A DNA stretch of 5,077 nt from Clostridia bacterium (GTDB lineage Bacteria; Bacillota_A; Clostridia; Christensenellales; UBA1242). Of this stretch, positions 1 to 5,077 are shown one piece after another (within the stretch, counting starts at the first letter, position 1; every line of letters starts with the position of its first letter). The stretch is taken from the NCBI GenBank assembly GCA_028701635.1, contig JAQVQJ010000098.1, positions 1-5,077 of the forward strand. The letters run 5' to 3'. The notes under the pieces are model-generated. The model was given only the letters and a program-made list of their open reading frames with translations. It was not told the DNA's origin and ran no database searches. The translations under genes and the position numbers were made by a program.

Positions 1-1838
1 ATTTCAGTGGCAGAATTCATGAATTCTTCAATTATGTTTAATTTTCGATTGGTTTCTGTCAATTCCTTTACTTTATTTGTTATTTCATCGTCTATTTTGT
101 ACACCATTTGTGATAGTGTTGTGATTTTGGATGAATTTTCGTGTTTAAATTCTTCGCTTGGTTGTTTTACTTCGATAGGTTTATTGAGGTCATGCTCAAA
201 AAATTTTCTTTTTTGAGCATTTAATCTATTTTCAATTTCTTGCCTATATTGATTTGTGCTTTTTTCTTCCAATTTTCTTATTTCAAGATTGTTTTTTTCA
301 AGATTGGATTTGTTAGAAAATAAGGTTGTTAAATTGCTTTTTGTTTTAGTGGCAATTAAGTCAAGAAGAGAGGATGAATCCGCCTTTTCTTGAGTCGGTA
401 CATAAGAAAAAATCATTTCGTCTATTTCTTTTTGAAAAGTATCGTTTAAATCATTACAAATCTCTTCCATATATTTCTGCGGTAAGTATTTGACTAAACA
501 ATTCTTGGTTGGATTGTATGGGCTGCTCAGGTTATCTTTTTCAACACATGAATCATCATAAAACGAAAGATTTGATGAATAAAGCTCTCCATATTTTGTT
601 TTTCTGCTCAAAAATCTATTTTCGCTTAAAAAAGAAAAGTATTGTGAGTTGGTTGTGTTTGCCGTATGACCAATTATATCTGAAAGCGCACTTTTCCCAG
701 AACCTTTATTGCCGATAATTGATATTAGGAAAGGATTAAGCTTCAAATCAATATCAAACCAAACTTTAGATTTATTACTGGTGTCTTTTAACTGCGCTTT
801 TATTTCTTTAATTGTAATGTTTTTTCGGATTTTTGCAGATTCACATTCTTTACAAAATTCGCCTATAAAAAGCCTGTTTGGAGCGTTGTTTAAGGCAATA
901 GTCAATCCATTAAATGTAGTGTCTGCTTTTATCCATGTGTATCTATTTAAGTCCGGCTTAAACATTTTATTAAATTCGTGGGCATCAGATCCCCACAAAC
1001 AAGGCAAATTCTTTTCTAGAATTTTAAAAGAATCGCTGCTTTGACCCCATTTTATAGTCTTTTCATTCGATGAAAATATTGCATCACTGGCTTTATATAA
1101 GTTTTTTCTAATTCCGCCCAATTGGTTGTTCCAGTTTAAACTTGATTGATCTTCTTCGGCGAGAATAATAATGAAATTATCTAAAAAGTCGGGTGTATTA
1201 AGAATGTCAAGTAAATCTTCTAGAATAACATAAGCATTATTGGTCCCGACAAAGAGCGAATTTTCATTACCGCCAACACCTGTTTTTTTTAAATCATCGC
1301 CATACGCAATTAAATTCTCTTTTGTTAAAGTGTACCTGGTTTGTCTACCATCGCACATTTCTCTTGCAAACGTTAGCAAATGTAAAAAATTTTGTTCAAT
1401 TTTTTGAATGTTCAAAAGGTCAGAAAAAATAACATGGATTTGCATTTTCGAATCATTCGAACCATTAATAGTTTTCTCTTTAATGGCTAAATTCAAACGA
1501 AATTCAATATTTGGCAAAATCATGATGTTCTTTATTTTGTCCAAATAATGTATATCCCTTGATATCTCATCTGAGAAAATACTTGATAATCTTTTTCCGT
1601 CACCGAGGATTTTTTTAACTTCTTTGTATCCTTCAATCATAAAATAGTCCGTTATTCCAATAGCATAAATTTGCTCATCGATTGCTCTTCGAAATAACTC
1701 ATGGACATAATTGTCCATCACACTATCTTTTTTGGTTTCGTTAAAGGCGTTTCCCAAATCTCCTTGATTCAAAATGGAAAATGGAGAATGCACGTGCAAA
1801 TCCCATTTTCTCCACATTGAGCCTACTTCATAATTCAT
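1..1838 (-). CDS. TrlF-type PHP-domain/AAA ATPase, C-terminus off the left edge
   Basis: The frame is open without a stop from ATG at 1838 to the window edge (612 codons seen). The N-terminus has the GSMWRKWDLHVHSP signature of TrlF-family proteins. A complete set of PHP metal-binding motifs follows: HVH at residues 15-17, GITDY with D64, E112 in LPNIEF, H135 in IHVIFSD, and GSDAH with D285 and H287. A P-loop, GNKGSGKS, sits at 376-383 in an ABC/SMC-like context (FLISIIGNKGSGKSALSDII). From about residue 500 the protein is rich in Lys, Glu, Asn and Leu and looks like a coiled-coil arm. The Walker B and signature motifs must lie beyond the edge. PHP domains are usually metal-dependent phosphoesterases or nucleases, so a nucleotide-fuelled nuclease is likely. 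From memory, a PHP-ATPase gene called ppl was reported as antiviral by Gao et al. 2020. Family assignment is firm; a defence role is inferred. It is the last visible gene of a three-gene operon. Confidence 0.9.
   Translation of the reverse strand, partial: MNYEVGSMWRKWDLHVHSPFSILNQGDLGNAFNETKKDSVMDNYVHELFRRAIDEQIYAIGITDYFMIEGYKEVKKILGDGKRLSSIFSDEISRDIHYLDKIKNIMILPNIEFRLNLAIKEKTINGSNDSKMQIHVIFSDLLNIQKIEQNFLHLLTFAREMCDGRQTRYTLTKENLIAYGDDLKKTGVGGNENSLFVGTNNAYVILEDLLDILNTPDFLDNFIIILAEEDQSSLNWNNQLGGIRKNLYKASDAIFSSNEKTIKWGQSSDSFKILEKNLPCLWGSDAHEFNKMFKPDLNRYTWIKADTTFNGLTIALNNAPNRLFIGEFCKECESAKIRKNITIKEIKAQLKDTSNKSKVWFDIDLKLNPFLISIIGNKGSGKSALSDIIGHTANTTNSQYFSFLSENRFLSRKTKYGELYSSNLSFYDDSCVEKDNLSSPYNPTKNCLVKYLPQKYMEEICNDLNDTFQKEIDEMIFSYVPTQEKADSSSLLDLIATKTKSNLTTLFSNKSNLEKNNLEIRKLEEKSTNQYRQEIENRLNAQKRKFFEHDLNKPIEVKQPSEEFKHENSSKITTLSQMVYKIDDEITNKVKELTETNRKLNIIEEFMNSATE
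12..27. repeat. 16-bp perfect palindrome inside the PHP-ATPase gene
   Basis: The sequence AGAATTCATGAATTCT equals its own reverse complement. It encodes part of the coiled-coil arm. No role is evident and it may be chance in AT-rich coding DNA. Confidence 0.5.
192..220. repeat. Perfect 12-bp inverted repeat with 5-base loop inside the PHP-ATPase gene
   Basis: The left arm at 192-203 (ATGCTC then six A) and the right arm at 209-220 (six T then GAGCAT) are exact reverse complements around a 5-base loop (TTTTC). On the mRNA strand this would form a stable hairpin inside the coding sequence, in the charged coiled-coil segment (around NAQKRKFFEHD). It lacks the trailing U tract of an intrinsic terminator on the minus strand. 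Confidence 0.6.
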
Positions 1839-1847
1839 ATTAATATT

Positions 1848-1853
1848 CCCCCT
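1848..1853 (-). promoter_or_regulatory. Ribosome binding site of the PHP-ATPase gene
   Basis: AGGGGG lies 9 bases before the ATG at 1838. It fixes that start rather than the in-frame Met at codon 8, and places the gene 26 bases after the DUF2971 stop codon. It is the strongest binding site among the three genes of the operon. Confidence 0.75.
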
Positions 1854-1864
1854 ATTTAATGTTT

Positions 1865-2881
1865 TTATATTATTTTTGTATAAGTAATATTTTTTTTGCC
1901 TGATGGCGAGTTCATTTTGTAAATCGAAAATCCTTTTCTGATAGATATTTTGATTAGTTTTTTAATAATAGAATCCTTAACTTTAAATCCTAAATATACT
2001 ATTTTGATTTTCAATAATGAACAATGTGCGCCAGCATCTCCAAGCAATCTCCATTCATCTTGATAAGACCAATCAGTGTCCTTTGTGCAAAATAATTCAT
2101 TTAAACTCCCTATTCCATTGTTAAGCCTTCCTTGGCTTGCAATTCTAATGCAATTCGCTAAAGCAAACTTTGTTATTTTGTGGACTAAATCATTATCATC
2201 ATTTTTTTTATAAATAACTGGTACTAAATTGAATCTAATATTGTTGTCATTGGGAATTTCATATTCAATACAACATCCTTCATATTTCTGTGAATATAAA
2301 GACCACATCACTTTATTATCTCTTTTCGTAGATAATGAGCACACGCCCACTTTTCCTTGAGGATATAAAGCTGTAATGCTTATATTTTCTACGGATTTAT
2401 CTTTTGCTATTGAATTTGCTAAATTTGTTAAATTTTTAAAGGAAATTAGAATCAATGATTTCTCTTTCTCTGATAAAATATTTGTTTTACATATTTGCTC
2501 ACTCATTTCATCTTCATCGAGTGTTTCCCCTTTAATACAGGGTAAGATCAATTTTTTTACTTCTTTTTTATCGAACGAGCAATTTCCAAGGTTAAAAACG
2601 GTTTGAATTACAAAATCCAAAATATCATTTGCTGTTTTCTTGCTGTTTATGCCTGAATTCGTTAAACAATCAAAAGGATCATCCAACCCTTCAACTGGAG
2701 CGAGATAAACATATCCATTGCTGAGCATATCATATGTGTTGGAGTTAAATGTTTTGTATTTGAAAAGCACTTTAGGCATTTGCTTTACGAATGCATTTCT
2801 TTTTTGAATTTCATAAATAAATGAAGTTGAACGGTAAATGTTTAAATCGCTGAGATATTGTTGTTTTTCCTTATTGTTCAT
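1865..2881 (-). CDS. DUF2971 family protein
   Basis: A 338-residue protein from ATG at 2881. It carries the landmarks of DUF2971: LFKYK at residues 39-43 and LDDPFD at 66-71 (usual family form NDPFE) near the N-terminus. In the middle are CSLST at 181-185, MWSLYS at 192-197 and EGCCIEYE at 201-208. DWSYQDEWRLL lies near 270-280. The family is found in many bacteria and its biochemical role is not established. There are no signal or membrane segments, so it is probably cytosolic. A longer TTG-initiated form starting at 2911 would overlap the upstream HsdR-like gene by 14 bases. The ATG is preferred because the added residues show no family similarity. Neither start has a clear ribosome binding site. 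The upstream stop lies 16 bases before the ATG, so translation may be coupled. The gene sits between the nuclease fragment and the PHP-ATPase, which suggests an accessory role in the same system. Confidence 0.87.
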   Translation of the reverse strand: MNNKEKQQYLSDLNIYRSTSFIYEIQKRNAFVKQMPKVLFKYKTFNSNTYDMLSNGYVYLAPVEGLDDPFDCLTNSGINSKKTANDILDFVIQTVFNLGNCSFDKKEVKKLILPCIKGETLDEDEMSEQICKTNILSEKEKSLILISFKNLTNLANSIAKDKSVENISITALYPQGKVGVCSLSTKRDNKVMWSLYSQKYEGCCIEYEIPNDNNIRFNLVPVIYKKNDDNDLVHKITKFALANCIRIASQGRLNNGIGSLNELFCTKDTDWSYQDEWRLLGDAGAHCSLLKIKIVYLGFKVKDSIIKKLIKISIRKGFSIYKMNSPSGKKNITYTKII

Positions 2882-2897
2882 TGCGTTTTGTAATTTC

Positions 2898-3206
2898 TTA
2901 ACGAGAGGCAAAAGGAACGTCTAATTTCTTTACGTAAAATATAGTTTGTTGAAGTTCATAGAAAACAGAACAATAGTTGCCTTTTGCTTCAACAATAGCA
3001 ACAGGCCTGTTCGAATTGATGTATAAAAAATAATCTACTTTTTTGGGGGCTTTTCTTACGGTTGCATTTCCCTTGATAGTAATTTTTCCATCAGTAAATT
3101 GAACTTTAGTTTCCATAGTGATTTTATTTTTCCAACCACGGTTCAACAAAGCACTTGAAATAAAATTAAATTTGGTGTTTCTTCCTTTTTTTGTAATTAA
3201 TTCCAC
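2898..3206 (-). CDS. Short HsdR-like PD-(D/E)XK nuclease domain (truncated type I restriction R subunit)
   Basis: The 102-residue product matches the N-terminal nuclease domain of type I restriction R subunits. NTKFNFISSALLNRGW corresponds to the usual start of the domain. VDYFLYI supplies D58, VAIVEAK supplies E73 and K75, and QTIFY at 87-91 is the type I QxxxY motif. LDVPFA is the strand that in HsdR leads into a conserved Asn-Gly turn. Here the frame ends two residues later (SR, then TAA), before that turn and before any helicase domain. Full HsdR proteins run to about 800-1100 residues, so this is either a deletion remnant or a stand-alone nuclease that keeps all catalytic residues. No HsdM or HsdS gene is visible. 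The GTG start at 3206 is chosen for its Shine-Dalgarno spacing. It is the first gene of the operon. Confidence 0.72.
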   Translation of the reverse strand: MELITKKGRNTKFNFISSALLNRGWKNKITMETKVQFTDGKITIKGNATVRKAPKKVDYFLYINSNRPVAIVEAKGNYCSVFYELQQTIFYVKKLDVPFASR

Positions 3207-3214
3207 ATTCAATT

Positions 3215-3218
3215 CCTC
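3215..3218 (-). promoter_or_regulatory. Ribosome binding site setting the GTG start of the HsdR-like gene
   Basis: GAGG lies 8 bases before GTG at 3206. The in-frame TTG at 3212 would be only 2 bases away, which is too close. The overlapping ATG at 3208 is in another frame and opens no useful reading frame. Confidence 0.6.
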
Positions 3219-3268
3219 AATGTCTTAAGAGTTTTGCATGAACAATGCTTAAGATAATCTTATTTTAA

Positions 3269-3274
3269 ATTATA
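3269..3274 (-). promoter_or_regulatory. Candidate -10 box for the nuclease/DUF2971/PHP-ATPase operon
   Basis: A perfect TATAAT reads on the minus strand about 60 bases before the GTG start of the first gene. No good -35 box lies 16-18 bases upstream (TAATAA at 17 bases), so the promoter may be weak or activator-dependent. Confidence 0.45.
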
Positions 3275-3284
3275 CAACATTTGA

Positions 3285-3313
3285 TTGTGAATTATTAGCT
3301 ATTACTTTATAAA
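3285..3313 (+). promoter_or_regulatory. Candidate promoter for the plus-strand membrane gene
   Basis: TTGTGA at 3285-3290 and TATAAA at 3308-3313 are separated by 17 bases, matching SigA consensus at 4 of 6 and 5 of 6 positions. It would start transcription near 3320 and overlaps the palindromic region, back to back with the minus-strand -10 box. AT richness makes chance matches common. Confidence 0.4.
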
Positions 3314-3330
3314 ACAAATAATTGTTTATT
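3312..3330. promoter_or_regulatory. Nested palindromes in the divergent intergenic region (possible operator)
   Basis: AAACAA at 3312-3317 and TTGTTT at 3322-3327 form a perfect 6-bp dyad with 4 bases between. A second dyad, AATAA at 3317-3321 with TTATT at 3326-3330, overlaps it. The position beside the putative plus-strand promoter suits a repressor site controlling one or both directions. No regulator gene is seen in the window. Confidence 0.35.
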
Positions 3331-3376
3331 ATGAAAAGCAATCATTTGTAGGTGAATAGAATTAAAAACCATAATA

Positions 3377-4069
3377 TTGATAATCCGATTTTTAAGTACT
3401 ATTATTCAATTAGTGAAACAAAAAAAGAAACCTATTATTTTTGAAAATACAAATAAACCATCTTTTCATATTGCCGGACTTCTTGGTGGTATCTTCGGTC
3501 TTAATGCAGATTCCGAAAGTAAAGTTTATTATTTTGGGAAAAATGGAGGTTGGAAGTTTATTCTAATTGTCCTCTTATTTCCTTTTATTCTCGTTGGAAT
3601 TGCATTGTTTCTGTTAGCTAAAATTTTGGTTTATTTTATTGAAATCTTGCTTTGGGCTTTTAAACATTTAATAAAAAGAATTAAAACACGAAATGAATTT
3701 AGAAAAAACAAGAGAAAACTTATATTAAAAGAACATATTAAAAGAACATATGCTTTCACAACTCTAGTTTCAGATTTGTTTATTTCAAAAACTATTAATT
3801 TTGAAGACTTGGTAATAGAATTTTTCCTTTCTAAATCTAACTTACCATGGAAAAAAATAGTGGATGGTGTCCAAATAATCTACAGTGCTGGAAAAATTGT
3901 CATCAATGTTTCCAAAATCTATAGAAGAAAAAGAGAATATCAAATGGTTATAGAGTTTTTAAATGGAACGTTAGACTTTAAAAGTGATTGGAAAAAGCTT
4001 AAATCATTTTTGAAATTGCATATAGATGTTATTCAAGAAGTAATTGAAATATCGAAAAGAATTATTTAG
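3377..4069 (+). CDS. Uncharacterised membrane protein
   Basis: Unrecognised. If read from TTG at 3377 it is 230 residues, basic, and rich in Lys and Ile. After a polar start (KKPIIFENTNKPSFHIAG, then a Gly-rich LLGGIFGL) comes a long hydrophobic stretch at about residues 60-95, interrupted by Pro69. It looks like two short membrane helices or a hairpin. A strongly basic segment follows (KHLIKRIKTRNEFRKNKRK), and then a helical cytosolic tail of about 120 residues. The start is doubtful: the nearest Shine-Dalgarno-like AGGTG at 3350-3354 is over 20 bases from the TTG, the frame opens only after TGA at 3353, and no ATG is available. The true start could be atypical, or the gene could be 5'-damaged. 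It is divergent from the nuclease/PHP-ATPase operon and its end overlaps the nagB remnant by 8 bases. A membrane effector of the neighbouring system is possible but unproven. Confidence 0.68.
   Translation: MIIRFLSTIIQLVKQKKKPIIFENTNKPSFHIAGLLGGIFGLNADSESKVYYFGKNGGWKFILIVLLFPFILVGIALFLLAKILVYFIEILLWAFKHLIKRIKTRNEFRKNKRKLILKEHIKRTYAFTTLVSDLFISKTINFEDLVIEFFLSKSNLPWKKIVDGVQIIYSAGKIVINVSKIYRRKREYQMVIEFLNGTLDFKSDWKKLKSFLKLHIDVIQEVIEISKRII
3722..3747 (+). repeat. 13-bp perfect tandem duplication inside the membrane gene
   Basis: ATATTAAAAGAAC occurs twice head to tail (3722-3734 and 3735-3747) and is followed by ATAT, the start of a third copy. The unit is not a multiple of three. With one copy the frame would read ...KEHMLSQL and stop at once. 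The visible two-copy state keeps the frame open. Confidence 0.85.
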
Positions 4070-4235
4070 CAAAGCTATAAGTATCTTCATCAACATAAAT
4101 AGTAAGCTCTAGATGATTTCTTAAAATGGAAGAAGACACTTTCTCTGTAATTTTTCCATGGACGAGATTCTTGATGGCATCAGCTTTATTCTTTCCAGTA
4201 GCAATAAGCACGATTTTACGCACGTTCATAATGGA
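4062..4235 (-). pseudogene. nagB: 3' fragment of nagB (glucosamine-6-phosphate deaminase)
   Basis: The minus strand encodes the C-terminal 57 residues of a NagB-type deaminase. They begin SIMNVRKIVLIATGKNKADA, continue with IKNLVHGKITEKVSSSILRNH and then LELTIYVDEDTYSFAK, and end at a natural stop. This matches the usual NagB ending (IM.AK.IVL.A.G..KADAI, then SILQ.H...T...D). Immediately upstream of SIM is an in-frame stop, and no NagB-like sequence continues in any frame, so roughly three quarters of the gene and the active site are missing. NagB converts glucosamine-6-phosphate to fructose-6-phosphate in amino-sugar catabolism; this piece cannot. Its last 8 bases overlap the end of the convergent membrane gene. 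It looks like a scar left by insertion or deletion. Confidence 0.8.
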
Positions 4236-4474
4236 TTAAAACCTCTGGTGACTGCTTCAGTAGAATGCCAACAAACGATTAGATTCTATCTTACCAACTC
4301 TTTGAGTTAAGTTCGCTTCGACTTGTCTATTGTAATTTTCTAAACTCGTTTTTAAAATTGGATTTTACCTCATTACTTTCATTTTGAGTATTATTCTCTA
4401 CATTTTGTGAAAAACTATAAAGGATACAAAATGATTCTTTATATTTAAATTGATAACCCTAATTATTAGATTGT
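4236..4474. other. Decayed intergenic region without an intact gene
   Basis: No convincing gene is present. On the minus strand two short overlapping open stretches read like one broken gene. One, at 4458-4327, includes NVENNTQNESNEVKSNFKNE. The other, at 4364-4257, includes KTSLENYNRQVEANLTQRVG then KIESNRLLAFY. They share the bases that read FK or NFK, so a single frameshift near 4350 would join them. The family is not recognised. A 7-bp inverted repeat (CATTTTG 4401-4407, CAAAATG 4427-4433) is present but no insertion-sequence ends or target duplications are visible. Confidence 0.4.
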
Positions 4475-4504
4475 TTGACATGCAAATACGCGCTTAACTA
4501 TAAT
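4475..4504 (+). promoter_or_regulatory. Near-consensus SigA promoter
   Basis: A perfect TTGACA at 4475-4480 and a perfect TATAAT at 4499-4504 are separated by 18 bases, one more than optimal. It faces the membrane-protein gene at 4628 and predicts a start near 4511, giving a leader of about 117 bases. It is the strongest promoter in the window. Confidence 0.85.
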
Positions 4505-4553
4505 GACTTTAATCAAATATTGTCCAGTATTCTTCTTAATAAAGGGGTTTTCT

Positions 4554-4588
4554 TGCCTAAGAGCATGACAAGTAATGATGATTAGGTA
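4554..4588 (+). promoter_or_regulatory. Leader stem-loop upstream of the membrane gene
   Basis: TGCCTAA at 4554-4560 can pair with TTAGGTA at 4582-4588 (seven pairs including one G-U) around a 21-base loop in the untranslated leader. It matches no riboswitch class that I recognise, so it may be incidental. Confidence 0.25.
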
Positions 4589-4595
4589 TCAATTC

Positions 4596-4620
4596 ATATT
4601 GAGCAATATTAACAAAGGAG
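4596..4620 (+). promoter_or_regulatory. Small dyad next to a strong ribosome binding site
   Basis: ATATTG and CAATAT form a perfect 6-bp dyad with a 2-base centre at 4596-4609. The Shine-Dalgarno AAAGGAG at 4614-4620 lies 4 bases later and 7 bases before the ATG at 4628. The binding site firmly sets the start. The dyad could modulate access to it or be an operator half-site pair, though the stem alone is weak. Confidence 0.5.
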
Positions 4621-4627
4621 AACGAAT

Positions 4628-5077
4628 ATGGCTGACATGCTAATTGACGAGCCGATTGATCTGTATGAACATCAATTAAAAGATGCCCACAAAAACAATG
4701 TCTCGAAGTTTTTTGAAGATTTAGTCAAGAAATCGGGTGTTAATGAAGACGAAAATGTTTCAACCGTTAAAGCGATAAGAAAAAAAGAAGCTGAGATTAA
4801 GGCTGTTGATAAAAAGCTGAAGGGACAGAAAACTCTTCGCGGTTTCTTGATTTTCTTAACTGTCGTTGGTTTTATTGCGGGAATCGTTTTTATCTTAGCG
4901 GCGATTGGCACTCTACCAATTCCTGTTATGCCATGGCTAAGTATTCTCATCGCTGTTTTATGTTTCCTTTTGTCAATTGGTTTAATTCTTGTCATTGCTC
5001 TTAGCATTAATAAGAAAATTAAGAACTTTCAAGCCATAATTGATCGATTGGAAAATGAGAAACAAGTCCTTATTGAT
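4628..5077 (+). CDS. Two-helix membrane protein with coiled-coil segments, 3' end off the right edge
   Basis: The family is not recognised. The 150 visible codons start at ATG 4628 and remain open at the window end. Residues 1-70 are charged and helical (for example VKAIRKKEAEIKAVDKKLKG). Two membrane helices follow at about 72-94 and 102-127, with a short PIPVMPW turn between them. Basic residues flank both outer ends, so by the positive-inside rule both termini should be cytosolic. From about 128 a second charged, coiled-coil-like segment begins (NKKIKNFQAIIDRLENEK) and continues beyond the edge. The gene has its own consensus promoter and strong ribosome binding site. Its codons look less AT-biased than those of the genes to the left, consistent with a resident gene beside an acquired block. 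Confidence 0.85.
   Translation, partial: MADMLIDEPIDLYEHQLKDAHKNNVSKFFEDLVKKSGVNEDENVSTVKAIRKKEAEIKAVDKKLKGQKTLRGFLIFLTVVGFIAGIVFILAAIGTLPIPVMPWLSILIAVLCFLLSIGLILVIALSINKKIKNFQAIIDRLENEKQVLID

Noticed and set aside
7..718. Plus-strand open frames at 7-216 and 509-718
   Set aside because: Both are antisense to the coiled-coil and ATPase parts of the PHP-ATPase gene, with no supporting start signal.
709..1044. Plus-strand 111-codon open frame
   Set aside because: It lies antisense within the PHP-ATPase gene, which has clear motifs across this stretch (GSDAH and the approach to the P-loop). The plus-strand product shows no family features or ribosome binding site.
2376..2606. Plus-strand 76-codon open frame
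   Set aside because: Antisense shadow of the DUF2971 gene.
2882..2911. TTG start extending the DUF2971 protein by 10 residues
   Set aside because: No ribosome binding site, overlap with the upstream gene, and the added residues lie before the recognisable family region. It cannot be fully excluded.
4401..4433. 7-bp inverted repeat as insertion-sequence ends or a terminator
   Set aside because: The arms are short and AT-rich, the spacing is only 19 bases, there is no U tract, and no transposase gene lies between them.
4672..5007. Minus-strand 111-codon open frame
   Set aside because: Antisense to the two-helix membrane protein, which has a promoter, a strong ribosome binding site and sensible membrane topology.
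1..5077. TGA-as-tryptophan mollicute code
   Set aside because: All Trp codons in the recognised genes are TGG and no in-frame TGA occurs within them, so the standard code applies.
1..5077. CRISPR array, tRNA or rRNA
   Set aside because: No regularly spaced repeats and no cloverleaf or rRNA-like conserved stretches were seen on either strand.

Overview
The window is strongly AT-rich and uses the standard genetic code: tryptophan is TGG and no TGA falls inside any convincing reading frame. It has Gram-positive-style ribosome binding sites and one near-consensus SigA promoter. This suggests a low-GC member of the Bacillota or a standard-code mollicute relative (Acholeplasma or Izemoplasma type). 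The sequence does not fix the genus.

Left part (1-3206, minus strand): a compact operon read right to left. First is a 102-codon protein made only of the N-terminal nuclease domain of a type I restriction HsdR subunit. Next is a DUF2971 protein of about 338 residues. Last is a large PHP-domain plus AAA/SMC-like ATPase of the TrlF type, whose C-terminal part runs off the left edge. The genes are 16 and 26 bases apart. PHP-ATPases and HsdR nucleases both belong to prokaryotic defence biology, so the block is best read as a defence cassette or part of a defence island. Its function here is inference.

Middle (3207-4069): an AT-rich divergent control region with nested palindromes and promoter-like sites facing both ways. 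A plus-strand gene follows for an unrecognised basic protein of about 230 residues with one long hydrophobic hairpin. It contains a 13-bp perfect tandem duplication whose loss would break the frame, and its start codon is unclear.

Right part (4062-5077): a 57-codon 3' fragment of nagB (glucosamine-6-phosphate deaminase) on the minus strand, cut off abruptly upstream. About 240 bases of decayed sequence follow. Then comes a consensus promoter, a leader of about 117 bases with two small dyads, and the 5' part of a two-helix membrane protein that leaves the window on the right. The nagB scar and the debris suggest this is the edge of an island placed next to resident genes.
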